From contig OZ316892.1 in the NCBI GenBank assembly GCA_973895155.1, positions 17,546,001-17,610,000 of the forward strand: a stretch of DNA of 64,000 nt. The letters are read 5' to 3'. Shown here piece after piece: positions 1 through 10,803 of this stretch. The notes under the pieces are model-generated. The model was given only the letters and a program-made list of their open reading frames with translations, was not told the origin of the DNA and searched no databases. The translations under genes were made by a program, and so were the position numbers. Every line of letters begins with the position of its first letter. The stretch's first letter is position 1. This DNA is from Marsupella aquatica (lineage: Eukaryota > Marchantiophyta).

Positions 1-1338
1 CTCGGCATCTGCTAGGGCTTCTTCTCCATGAACAAAACGAGTCACCTCTTCTGCTAACCTTCTCTGCGCACTGTTGGGGCTGTACCCTGGCTTCCCCATG
101 GCCTCCTCAATAGCTTGGATCTCATCTAAATCCACAAATGTGATCATTTTCAGCATCTTTATAACGTCAGAATCAGGGGTGCTGAACAGGTACTGGTAGA
201 ACTTATAAGGGGAGAGATAAGAGGCAGCCAGCCAGATTGCTCCTCCTTCAGACTTCCCAAACTTTGTCCCATCCGACTTGAGCAGCAGGGGCCAAGTGAG
301 GCCATGTGCTCCATCCTCATGAAGCAATTTTCTGATCAAATCTGTACCAGCTGTGATGTTTCCCCACTGGTCACTTCCTCCAATTTGCACTGACACCCCT
401 TCTTCCTTGAACAAATGGACAAAGTCATACCCCTGCAGAAGCTGGTACGTGAACTCCGTGTAGCTCATACCTTCCTCGGAATTCAACCTCCTCTTCACGC
501 TCTCTTTGGCCATCATGGTTCCCACTCTGGCATACTTCGCCACATCCCGGAGAAAATCCAGTAAGCTGAAATCCTTCCACCAATCGTAGTTGTTTACAAA
601 AATGGGATCGTGACCTCCTCCTAGAGAATCTTCTTTCTTCAGAATTTGGACCAAGACTGCTCGAATGCCCTCCAGATTCTTCGAGATTGTGTCCTCACTC
701 ATGACAGGTCTCTCAATTGATTTCCCTGATGGGTCCCCCACCCTGGCTGTAGCTCCACCCATGAGTGCAACGGGGATATGGCCACACCTTTGGAACCATG
801 AGAGGACAATTATTCCCAGCAAATTCCCAAGATGGAGGCATTCTGCAGTAGGATCAAATCCACAATACACTTTCACCGGCGCAACACCGGGCTTGGAGCA
901 TGCCACCCTCAGCTCATCTCCGGTGATGGATTCAAGGAGTCCCCTCTCCTCCAGCACGTCAATGACGTTCCTCCCCTCTCGAGGATTGGCGATTGCTCCT
1001 CCTCTCTCTTCGACGGCAATGCTGGCCCTGGCAAATAAGAGCCCCTCAGAAGCGCTAGTAACGGACCTACAATGACGATTTCCACCACCGTTGCGAAGAG
1101 GCGCACCTCTGAAACAAAACTGGCGCCCGGAAGGGCTGCAGTTGTATGTTTGCGCCTTGCCATTCCCCCCAAACCCGCCAACGTGAGCAGGAGATTTGAA
1201 GACTGCTGCGACATGGCTGCCAGAGCTCCACTTCTGTGCAGGGAGATTCATGAAGAAACTCACAACGCGGCTGACTGAGGTCACCACGCACGCCGACGAC
1301 GTGTGTGTTGGCAGAATCCCGAGGCGCTGGCAGGCCAT
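1..1338 (-). CDS. Organellar tyrosyl-tRNA synthetase (partial, runs off left edge)
   Basis: Class I aminoacyl-tRNA synthetase that charges tRNA-Tyr, of the bacterial type used in plant plastids and mitochondria. The frame is open from an ATG at 1338 to the left edge, about 446 residues, with no intron. That ATG is the first after an in-frame TGA. The first ~115 residues are rich in Ser, Ala, Arg and Gly and lack acids, as expected of a transit peptide. The catalytic domain follows: YCGFDPTAE near residue 158, the HIGH-like CLHLGN near 167-172 and the KMSKS-like KFGKS at 359-363 (250-264), then GGAIWLAASYLSPYKFYQYL. The C-terminal anticodon-binding region lies outside the window. In Arabidopsis the related enzyme is dual-targeted; dual targeting here is inferred. 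Confidence 0.95.
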   Translation of the reverse strand, partial: MACQRLGILPTHTSSACVVTSVSRVVSFFMNLPAQKWSSGSHVAAVFKSPAHVGGFGGNGKAQTYNCSPSGRQFCFRGAPLRNGGGNRHCRSVTSASEGLLFARASIAVEERGGAIANPREGRNVIDVLEERGLLESITGDELRVACSKPGVAPVKVYCGFDPTAECLHLGNLLGIIVLSWFQRCGHIPVALMGGATARVGDPSGKSIERPVMSEDTISKNLEGIRAVLVQILKKEDSLGGGHDPIFVNNYDWWKDFSLLDFLRDVAKYARVGTMMAKESVKRRLNSEEGMSYTEFTYQLLQGYDFVHLFKEEGVSVQIGGSDQWGNITAGTDLIRKLLHEDGAHGLTWPLLLKSDGTKFGKSEGGAIWLAASYLSPYKFYQYLFSTPDSDVIKMLKMITFVDLDEIQAIEEAMGKPGYSPNSAQRRLAEEVTRFVHGEEALADAE

Positions 1339-1682
1339 GGCTCTCCTCCTCCTCAACGAAAGCACTCCTTTCCCGTGTCACTGGGCAATTTAAGAGTCCA
1401 TGGCGCCCCTAGAAACCTTCGAAATGGAAGAAACCACAGGCATGGTCTATCAGGGATCAACTTGGCACGTTGATCGGAGCTCCATGACCTAGGGTGCAAT
1501 GCGCTCTCAACCAAGAGAACTATTTTCGGGGACTTTAGAAGCTTGACAATTTGCATCTCGAAACCTTGAGAGCTAAACATCATGAATTCCTCGAGAAACT
1601 CGGCAGCGGGAGAAGCTTGAAGAGTTCGTCTAAAGAAATTGAAAGTTTATATGTAAAATGTGTCTCGAGATGGACACTTGAA

Positions 1683-1766
1683 GCTAGCTTGCCCGAGTGG
1701 TCTAAGGGGGGCGACTTAAGATCGCCTATGCATCAGCATGCGTGGGTTCAAACCCCACAGCTAGCA
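1683..1766 (+). tRNA. tRNA-Leu (anticodon UAA)
   Basis: An 84-nt class II tRNA without an intron. The 7-bp acceptor stem pairs GCTAGCT (1683-1689) with AGCTAGC (1759-1765), with discriminator A at 1766. The D stem is CCC/GGG. The anticodon stem GGCGA/TCGCC encloses the loop CTTAAGA, so the anticodon is TAA. A long variable arm (TGC/GCA stem) is typical of tRNA-Leu. The T arm is GTGGG-TTCAAAC-CCCAC, which also serves as the internal B box. No CCA is encoded, as in nuclear tRNA genes. Confidence 0.95.
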
Positions 1767-1784
1767 ATGATGGAGACTGTCCCC

Positions 1785-1788
1785 TTTT
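1785..1788 (+). terminator. Probable Pol III terminator of tRNA-Leu
   Basis: A run of four T residues lies 19 nt downstream of the tRNA, the minimal RNA polymerase III stop signal. The assignment rests only on position and sequence. Confidence 0.5.
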
Positions 1789-1854
1789 ACTCCTCTCAAC
1801 GCAGTTATTTTCTACTTCGAAAAAAATAAGTGTTTCCAAGGCAAACCAGAGGAG

Positions 1855-1881
1855 TAGGTGTGTTCAAACCCCACAACTACA
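1855..1881 (+). pseudogene. tRNA-Leu 3'-end fragment (T arm remnant)
   Basis: This stretch repeats the T arm and 3' acceptor side of the tRNA-Leu gene 116 bp upstream. Both share TTCAAACCCCACA followed by a similar CTA.CA tail. No D arm or anticodon arm precedes it. It is probably a remnant of a local duplication or of a tRNA-derived repeat. Confidence 0.5.
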
Positions 1882-2093
1882 ATAGGATATTTGGTAAATT
1901 CGGTAAATCCACCCAGTGATGGTTTTGTGTCCCACTCCAAATTTGGTAACTGCATTCACTTATGTTTTTGTGTCCCACTCCTTCTAAAGTTATTTGTAGT
2001 TATTTGTTTAGGAGCCCTATGTCCGTGCGTTGCCCGGTCCATAGGGAGTTGGGCCGGGGCATTTATGGGGCAGCGGGAAGCACATATGTGTTA

Positions 2094-2492
2094 GAGCATC
2101 TCCACCGGGCCAGCAAATAGCCCCGTAACCTCCATTTAGGCATATGAGATTTCACATATGCGGGCGGGCAGGACATCCCACCAGCACCCTGCAACCCCTA
2201 AACTGATGGCGGCCCACCGAAAAGTTGCAGACCCTGACCGCCAGATTCAGGCCCCCATTTTGACCCCCTGAAGGATCGACGGATTGAATGTGTACACTGG
2301 GCTCAATCTGACTCAAGCTTGAGTTCCCGCTTGGAGAGTTTCCCTCACTGGACAAACATTTCGTGCAAATTTTGCGGGGTGCCGGTGGGGATCAGCAAGA
2401 AGGGTCTCAGGCTAGTATCCTTCAGACCTGAATAAATGCGAGGCAAATTTTTGTGATAGGAGCCACGAGTGCCCAAACGGGTGGAGATGCTC
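2094..2492. mobile_element. PIF/Harbinger-type MITE (399 bp)
   Basis: Both ends carry the 13-bp terminal inverted repeat GAGCATCTCCACC (2094-2106, and inverted at 2480-2492). The element is flanked by the direct repeat TTA (2091-2093 and 2493-2495), the usual PIF/Harbinger target-site duplication. The interior has no convincing coding capacity, so it is a non-autonomous element. Its termini differ from those of the large Harbinger element at 45813-50256, so that element is not its evident source. Confidence 0.8.
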
Positions 2493-2623
2493 TTAGGGGT
2501 GCACATTTCCTCCATCAATGGTCAGGGAAGACAATTAATCGAATCCAACGGCTGTGGATCTTTCCCGCCCAACAGCTTTTTTGGATAGGACCTTGTATAT
2601 ATTTGCATAATCTTTCTCAGAAA

Positions 2624-2885
2624 CTGGTGCTGGGTTACTTTTTCCCATACCTCATTTACATGACATAAAGATGGTCTGGACGGGGTTCAAAATACAAGTT
2701 ACCATTCTGTACCCATTTCTGGAATACCTTGTTATTTCCATAATCTATTGCCCTGAAACTAGTTCTGGGTTACTTTTTCCCATACCACATTTAAATGATA
2801 TAAAGATGGTCTGGATTGGGGTCACTTTTTCCCATACTGCATTTACATGATATAAAAGATGGTCTGGATTGGGGTTCTAGTTTGA
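2624..2885. repeat. Imperfect tandem copies of a ~60-bp motif
   Basis: Three copies of a motif reading GGGTTACTTTTTCCCATAC, then CATTTA-ATGA-ATAAA-GATGGTCTGGA, start near 2634, 2768 and 2822. The last copy lacks the first few bases. No coding potential was seen. Confidence 0.65.
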
Positions 2886-3960
2886 ACCCTACTCATAGAA
2901 TGCTCAGAAAAGTTTCTGGGTTATCTTCATATTTTGGTCACAGGGTTAGGGTAACCTCCTGCCCAATCTCTCAGCATCCTAAACTTGAAATCGGTCAGCT
3001 TTTCTTGCTTTTCTAGCTTTTCTGGTCAGAAGGTTACAGCTTAGTAAGCTAGTAACCCCCTGTCCAGTCGACATTAGGTGTGGAGTCGCCCATTAGGAAC
3101 ACGGTCACCAAATGGATTACGTATCACTCAGAAGCGCAACATTTACAAAGATCACACCTAGCATTTGTTAAACAGCTGCAGCTGCATATATTATAGTGTA
3201 TATATAATATATATGGGACCTTCGGATTTTGTGAATAGACCTACCTACAGATGAACTCAGCTCCGTCCTTATAATCAAGCCTAATTCAGAATCCTGGAGA
3301 CCGGAATAGTTCCTCTTTGGATTCTCCAATGAGTCTATCCCCGTCAAGGATAATTACCTCGTCTTAGACGAACCCAAATTCATTTCTTGTACTTTAGCAT
3401 GGGCTCCGGCAGAGCTATAGACCTTGCCTTTTACTCACTACAAGGTTCTTCTGGGCCGCTATCCACAGCAAATACTCGGATGAGTTGCTCGTGGCTATCA
3501 CATTTGCTTCATTCACTGATCTTTACAAACACGTGATAAATTGTATGTAACTTCTTACAGTCGAGAAGTCCACAAAGAGTTTCTTAAACATTTCCAAAGT
3601 AGCAGTCGAGCAGTCCCCAAGGATCCAGATTTGGACATACAACAGAGGTACCTCATGAACTGGTGACGTGGCTTCACGTCGAGAGAAAACAACCCTTGTC
3701 CAACCACTTGCATCATTAGATTGCCAACAAATGCTAGATCAAGAGAAAGACTTTCATATATTCAGATATGAGTGGTATGCTGAAATGATCGATAGCTGTC
3801 AGTATTTTGGGAACTCCTACCGAAGATTACAGTAAGATAATAAACTTTTAATTTTCCAGACCTTCAGCATTGGGTGACCAAGCTAATCTAAGGTGACCAA
3901 GCTAATCTAAGGGAAAAATATCCCTCCATCCAACCATCTTACCAAGATCCATTTTTGACC
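2886..3960. other. Non-coding, AT-rich stretch
   Basis: No gene was recognised. A short TA-rich run lies near 3187-3213. The right part is downstream of the stop codon of the NIF-like gene and probably includes its 3' UTR. Confidence 0.5.
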
Positions 3961-6900
3961 TCATCTATTCTTTCCGCTCCTCCAGCTTCTGCGTTGGTCA
4001 TAGCTTTCATCAGACCTTTGACCATACCTCTGGGAGCGCCTACCAGAGTCCGCAGACAGATCTCTTTTACGTGGCGGTCCTTTCTCAGGATATTTTTGAT
4101 AATCCCTGCCCTCCCTGGGTTTGCTTCCGAATTGACTTTCCTCCTTGGGTTTGCTTCTGCAGTGACTTTCCTCCGTTCTGTGAACATATCTCTCCTCCCT
4201 TCTGCGATCATGTCTTCCCTCGTTTCTGTTATCATATCTGTCCTCTCTTCTGTGATCACGTCTTTCCTCCGTTCTGCAATCATATACTGGTGAAGATCGT
4301 CGTAGAAAACTACTAGGACGCGGTTCTTCGGGTTCCCTGTCTCTACTTCGTTCTCGTGTTCTGCTCACGGGATATTTATCCATGGACACAGGTCTAGGAT
4401 GGCTGTTCCAATCTATGCATCTCTTCCTGTTACCCTCAGCATATCTGCTTTCTTCGTCCCTGGTACCTCCTCGATGGAAATCCCGCAACGACTCATTTCT
4501 AGGAAGAACCTCTTGTTGCTCAGACGAACCTGAGGCCCTGCTTCCGTAATCTCTGGTGGAGCTCCTCTTACCATGACGTTTAGGGTTGTGAAAGTCATTA
4601 TGAGGCCGATCTGCTTCTCTAGAAATACCGCCATAATTACTGGATCTCCTCGAAAGCAGTGGAAGTCTTCTCGTGTCCCTCGACGTGGGCCGAGAGGACC
4701 AAGAAGGTCCGGTTCCTCTCTCATCAAAGGCGCGCGGGTATCCTTGCGAATCGTCATGTAATTGAGGAATACGATCATTATAGTCAGAAAATTTGGACCG
4801 TTTGTCTCGGTGTCCAGCACCCACGAGTTGTGGTCCCGCGCCTCCGTTACCTGGAAGTGAATTGTCTCGCCTCATCAAGTCAGTGAAATTGGGTATAACG
4901 GGTGCACATATTGCCATCAAATGAGCAGGAATAGCCTGTTCCTCTTCATTCTTGAACTGTTCTGACTTCAAAATCTGCGACCATTGGGGATCAGTCGGAC
5001 TGATACTAGATTCACCGAAAGGATCTGGCCTTGTCCAGTCAGTGAAATTGGGACTAACGGGTGCACATATTGCCATCAAATGTGCGGGAATAGCCTGTTC
5101 CTCTTCATTCTTGAACTGTTCTGACTTCAAAATCTGCGACCATTGGGGATCAGTCGGACTGATGCTGGATTCACCGAAAGGATTTCTCTGAATGTAGTCT
5201 TGCACATCCCTTGCCCCAAGCAATCCTTCTAAATAAGGCAGGAGTCCCCCAGCTGTCGGCGAACACGCACCAGCAAAATGTAAATTTCAAGTCACCACCT
5301 TCTCTTCTCGGTTAAGACACATGCTAAATTCACTTATAACATGGCTTCACCTCGATGAAAAGAAAGCAAAAGATATTTGAAGCGGGGAAGATAATATCCG
5401 ATACTACTATCTATAACATTCTAGTGCAGGTTGTATAGAGTACACAGCTATCGACTTAGGGCATAGAAGGAAGACACCAATTTCGAGGCCGTGGTAAACG
5501 ACAACAGAGGACACAATTTTCAAGATCAAACAAACTGTACACACCTAGAAAGTTGTCGTCTGGGTCAGTTGCCTTGTATGTCTTCGGGAAAATTGCTGTG
5601 TGTCGCTGCACCAAAAGAGTAAAAATAACTAACCAGCAAACATGTTCACAACCCCCAGCAAGCTTTCCCCAGCGATTATCCCCCAGGACGTCCGCCTCAA
5701 ACAGAATCCTGCGCCCTGAGAGAGGAAACTAACACCTACTCCATTGTTGGTTGACCAATGATGCAGTACCTTGGCGAGACGAAGACTAAACTGTATAAAT
5801 TTGATCAAAGTGAGAAGCCAATATTATGGACATCCAAGATCATTTCAAATAGGCATATCCGCTATCGTGATTACATACAGGATTGCTGATAGCTTTATAC
5901 GGCGAATCATCAATAAGCAACGTGTTTGAAGGACCATAATCCCCTTTTGCCCATGGAAGATCAGCTTCAAATTTCTCCCACAACTTCGACAGCTCCTTCA
6001 AGAATACAGGTTTGTACTTGTTATCAGGATGTCTAACACCTGTGTCCGTGCAATGCTGCTGATGCTGCCACCACCAGAAAAATGGAGGTATGAATCAGTA
6101 TCCTAATGGAACTCGCAAGAAAAAATGAGCTACCATAAATTCAGACGTCGCCGGAATCATCATCTGCTACTGCATGTCGATCTAACTCTGTATGCTTTTG
6201 GAAGAATTGCTCGAGTGTACTCAAGAATCTACTTCTAGTTTTACTTACCCAAATGAACGCAAGCTTTTCTTTGGCTTCTTTGAACATAAAGTCAACAAGA
6301 GAAATAACATTGTGCCTGCAAGCAAGACAATCCAATCGGATGAGACTGTGCAGGAGAAGACCTCAATAGAGACTGTCTCATTTACCCGACTGCTTAAATC
6401 CTTGGCAAAAAAATTGAAGAAATATCAGAGACCAAAATTAAGCTTTGTGCTTCCAAATCAAATGTAGTTTGTAGCCAAGAAGGGGCGAAGGTACAATCTG
6501 AAGACGGTATACTCACTCGCGAGCTGAGGACCAGACACCAACAATGAAATTCTGGAGAGAAAACTGAATGAACTCCTCGCAGAAAGCCCTTTTGTACACT
6601 GAATAGATAGAAAGCGGGCAGGAGAACTTTTCAGAACAAACAAGCCAACGGTGTTCCTCTTTTCGTCTCGCCCCACTGAGTATTCTCTACCTATGGAAAC
6701 CTAATGTAAAACAACCCTATATATTCAATTCATTTTACATTCCTTGTTTTTAATTTTTTAATTTGGAGCGGAGAGGGATTCCATTGAACATTAGCACGAA
6801 CGAGAGGAAATTTTGAATCACTACCTTCGGAAACAGCTTTAAAGCAATAAACTTGAAATGTGTTTATTTCGCTGTTAGTATCAAGCCTTTTATTTTCCGC

Positions 6901-7226
6901 ACTTTGAAAGCAATAGCGAAGTGTTGCTCGGCACAAGTAGGTGGGTGTGACCATCAGGAAACCAATGCTTCCTGTCTGCACAGTTTATAGTCACCATTTC
7001 TAATTCGGAAGATAATGTCAGTTCGGTGTCCTTCTCTTAGATCACCCCGGTGTCCGCCGAGGCATACATTACAGATAAAGCAAGAAGGAAGAGCAATTTT
7101 AGTACCATAGAATCGGTTTACTTTCGCATCATGCAGACGATCAGGACGCGCCTCTCCTTGAAAATACGTGTCCAACAGCAATCCATTGATATCCAGAACC
7201 AGAAGCTTTTTCCCAGAGCTCACCAT
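3961..7226 (-). CDS. NIF/FCP1-like HAD-superfamily protein with Arg/Ser/Asp-rich C-terminal tail
   Basis: Six exons (complement): 7106-7226, 6517-6598, 6249-6315, 5879-6064, 5545-5605, 3961-5252. All introns are GT-AG and the joined frame gives 602 residues. The N-terminal half is an FCP1/NIF-type haloacid-dehalogenase domain: KKLLVLDINGLLLDT at residues 6-20, RAFCEEFIQFSLQNFIVGVWSSARE, then LPWAKGDYG and LLIDDSPYKAI. These domains dephosphorylate proteins such as the RNA polymerase II tail. Here the usual DxDx motif reads D-I-N-G, so the second acid is Asn and catalysis is uncertain. The last exon holds a 53-residue tandem duplication and a long low-complexity RDR/RRE-rich tail, suggesting nuclear or RNA-associated function (inference). 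The start ATG follows directly on a TTTAG, so an upstream exon cannot be excluded. Confidence 0.85.
4864..5181 (-). repeat. In-frame 159-bp tandem duplication inside the NIF-like gene
   Basis: Two adjacent 159-bp units (5181-5023 and 5022-4864) differ at only a few bases. Each encodes 53 residues beginning PFGESSISPTDPQWSQILK. The period is an exact multiple of three, so the frame is kept. High identity indicates a recent event or sequence homogenisation. Confidence 0.9.
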
Positions 7227-9429
7227 CTAAACCTTTTCCCCACACACCGGACAGAACAAAGCAATCAGAACAGAACTGCGTTCAGCTTGTCCAACAGAAA
7301 TGCTTGAACGCATTGACGAACCAATGCAACCCGCAATGTTACACAGACGACGAACTGATCGGGACGATATTTCGGTTCTGAGAAATATCTACCTCTTTCA
7401 CAAGGCTGTCGTTTACACATTCAGCATTTCAGATACACGTCCTGCGCTGCAATTACAATAAATCCTCACCCTATTATTATAGATGTAGTTCGGGGTACTC
7501 GGCCGACAAAGTGCTAGAATCTACAATTTACGCAGAAATTGCGGAGTCATACGAACTCGAGTCCCTTGTCATAGATATTAAGACACGCCAGCTGCGTGGT
7601 AGACTTATCAAGAATGAGCACATATGATTCAAGCAAAGCAAAGCGAACAATATCTTGAGGGCAGGCTATCCCAAAATCTCACCCTTCTCAAAGCCTGACG
7701 CAAAAACTATCAGACGTCAACAATATGGTCCCAAGCAAACCACAAAACAACAAGCGACCACAGATTGGATGAGATGATTGCGTCGCAAGTCGACATCGCG
7801 AAGTCGCATTTCAAGATCCAAAGGTTTACAGAAACTGCGCTTATCACCAACCATCATAAGAGAATTGAATCGAAGAACCAAACCACGAGAGACACACCTT
7901 CGTGAGAGCGCCAACACCGAGGAAACATATTTACAAGCAGCATCCGGTCGAGAGAGCGGTGCCAGCTCAAGAGCAGTTTCGACATTACCACTTAGCGACA
8001 GTGGTTGGACACCGCATGCACTTCGAGCCGAAGCATGAGCCGGAGGGAAGCAGTCTTTGCTCTACAATGAAATTATTGAACTAGTATCAAAGAAAACTTG
8101 ATAAAAATGAATAAAAGGTGCTGGTGCAAAATTGTTTGTAAGTACGCTCAAGAAGGTCGTCGAGGCCGTTTAGGACGTATGCAGCACCAATAGTGCAGCA
8201 CAGGCGTATAAATGCACATCAAGATGCCTCACGCAAGTTCTGAACCATATAAAGCAGGTCCGTTCGTTGCGCAAACGGTCTTTGTCCTGTTTAGAGGTCG
8301 TGTGATACCGGGAGCATACTTACGAACTAGGGCTCTCTGATTTCAATTCCTATTTAGGGTTTTGTCTGTGCACCAAGAAATATTTGGTGGGAACTTCAAC
8401 CATTCCATTCGCTCCAGGGCAGGGCCGGGCCAGGCATTGCATTTTTGAATTTTATCCCCGGCTTCTATTCGGGAGTGCCGGCACACGCCTTCGGAATGTG
8501 GAAATACAGAAGTCTCGGAATACTTAAGTGCACGAGATCGTCAGCGCGCACTCAGATGATATTCGATGACATGTTCGAAGAAGGTTTGCAGGAAAGTACC
8601 TGCGGTCGCCTCTGGATTATCGCTGATTTGGCGATCTCCAGACCTGTTGTTATCGGCAGCCGCGGGGGACATCTCAAGGAGTTCAGAGTGATAACTATGC
8701 ATAACTTGAAGGACCGCAATTCATAAAAAAAATGCGATTCGATTATCAAATTTTCAGAATTTCAGGCAATTTGATGAGTTGTCGTGCTGCGTTCTCTACA
8801 TTCCTTTGCCGCTCTCCTCTCTTTCTTTGTCCATCACTGTTGGTTCAAGTTAGATTACATTCAGAATTGATCCATTTTTTCGGTTCTTTCTTCGGCGTCA
8901 CCTTGTAGGTTCTCGCACGTCGCCTTCGTCTTGCGCAGTTTGAAAATTTGAAAATCCCGGCCGCTTATCCGATCTACAATCCAAGCGGCAACGGAACTGT
9001 CTCATCAGCAGTTCACTTGTGCTCAAATGTGTTGTGCTCAAATGTGCTTCCCGCTGGCTGCTGCTGCTGCTGCTGCGAGGTCAGGAGTCGTCCAGCAGGC
9101 ACGATCGCGGAAAAAATAAGCGTGGACGCCGATCTACCGCAGCAGACAGAAGGGGCTCGTCATTCATCAGAAGCCAACGACGGAATCCCCGAAAGGTGTG
9201 CAGGGTTTTTGCCCTATAATTTTGTACCAAGCGAACAGAGTCTTCCTTGATTCCCTCGCCTCGCCACTCTTCTGAGCTGACCCCACACGAATCACGGAAA
9301 GCGGCAGCAACATCATTCTCTCCTCTCCTCCACGACCTTCGGAGTTTGGATCCACCCATCTTCGTTTTTCTGAAAAGCCGGTCGTGAACACTCATCGGGT
9401 ACACTCGTACAAGAAGTACCGGGCCCATT
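7227..9429. other. Intergenic; upstream region of the NIF-like gene
   Basis: No recognisable gene on either strand. Short frames around 7717-8038 and 8445-8726 show no family motif and mostly lack ATG starts. A (CTG)n run of six units lies at 9058-9075. Confidence 0.45.
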
Positions 9430-10175
9430 GATTGTACAATGGACCCTGTAGAAGTGCACCGTGGATAAGTGCATTCCATGTTCCCTAATATCACAAGTAT
9501 TCTCTTTGTAAATGCACCCAAAAAATGCACTTTGTAGAAGGGTGAAGTGCAGTGTGGATAAGTGCATTCCATGCATTAGTGCAGGCCAACCATGTTCCCT
9601 AGTATCACAAGAATTCTCTTTGTATTGCACCAAAAAAATGCACTTTGTAGAAGTGCAGAGCAGCGTGGATAAGGGCATATCCATGCATTAGTGCAGGCCA
9701 ACTATGTTCCCTCGTATTACAATTATTTTCTTTGTAATTGCACCAAAAAATGCACTTTGTAGATGTGCAGGTCAACCCTCACTAAATGACAAAGTATTGA
9801 TGCTAAGGAGTGCAGTCACTAGATTGATGTAGACTAACAATGTCATCCCCTAATATTACAAGTATTTTCTTTGTAAATGCACCAAAAAATGAAGTGCAGC
9901 GCAGCCTGGATAAGGGCACTCCATGCATTAGTGCAGGCCAACTATGTTCCCTAATATTAGAATTATTTTCTTTGTAATTGCACCAAAAATGCACTTTGTA
10001 GAAGTGCAGGTCAACCCTCACTAAAAGACAAAGTATTGATGCTAAGGAGTGCATTCACTAGATTGATGTAGACTAACAATGTCATCCCCTAATATTACAA
10101 GTATTTTCTTTGTAAATGGACCAAAAAATGAAGGTTCCAGAAGTACAGGTCAACCCTCACTAAATGACAAAATAT
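9430..10175. repeat. Satellite-like tandem array with higher-order structure
   Basis: The core motif TTCCCTAATAT.ACAAGTATT, then CTTTGTAAATGCACC and AAAAATGCACTTTGTAGAAG, recurs near 9480, 9595, 9710, 9850, 9948 and 10088. The first units are about 115 bp apart. From about 9710 two unit types alternate to give a 238-bp higher-order period (9710 to 9948, 9850 to 10088). Short frames across the array are by-products of the repeat. Confidence 0.85.
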
Positions 10176-10459
10176 TGGTACTAAAAAGACAAATGTGCAT
10201 TTTTGTCTATAAGTGTATACATGCATTCATTGCTGCAATGCATGTATAAAAAGCATTGATCAATAAGTGTAGCAAACAACTCCATAAAGTACTTTCACGC
10301 ACTTATCTAGTTATCCAGTTGAAATGTGCAATATGAAGGCTTGGGGTATGAGGAGTCTCTGACCCAACACTACAAAGGAGAAGTGCATTAGTGATCACCC
10401 ATGCACTTACTAGATAGTGCAAACCATGCACATACAGAGAGGTGCATATGTGTGACGCG

Positions 10460-10803
10460 TGTTGAGCATAGACGACATTCGTAACGGCAAGCCCATGAAC
10501 CATCCAACGCACAATAGTCGACACATAGAGATACGTGGTTCACCTCCACATGAGGCTACGTCCACAGGAACACACAAGAGCTTTATTGCACTCTAGGCCG
10601 ACCGGCCATAACAAGCATCCACAGCACAAGCTCTCCCTATCTCTCAACTAGCTCCGTAACAATGAGCCTAAGTTCCACCAGGGTCTGACATTAGCCCTGG
10701 CTATATACACAACAGCACTACCGCTAACATTAGTTAAGTCCTAACCCGAGTTAGACTAACTGTGGTTAGCTCATGAGTCACAAGACTAGAGCAATATCTA
10801 ACA
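10460..10803 (-). mobile_element. Solo LTR of a Copia-like retrotransposon (344 bp)
   Basis: Read on the minus strand it begins TGTTAGATATTGC and ends TATGCTCAACA, the canonical TG...CA termini. It is flanked by the 5-bp duplication ACGCG (10455-10459 and 10804-10808). It contains an AATAAA polyadenylation-like signal and the block around GTGGAGGTGAACCACGTATCTC seen in Copia LTRs. No internal retroelement domain is attached, so it arose by LTR-LTR recombination. It matches the LTR at 40245-40588 in length and sequence but in the opposite orientation. Confidence 0.9.

Noticed and set aside
1067-1381. Alternative minus-strand frames over the TyrRS N-terminus
   Set aside because: The frame continuous with the catalytic domain is different and starts at 1338; these overlapping frames end before it.
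3955-4293. Plus-strand frames opposite the Arg/Asp-rich tail of the NIF-like gene
   Set aside because: They are antisense shadows created by the repetitive codon pattern of the real minus-strand exon.
9081-10054. Minus-strand frames with repeated Cys/Thr/Tyr motifs
   Set aside because: They mirror the satellite units. The repeated peptide is a by-product of the array.
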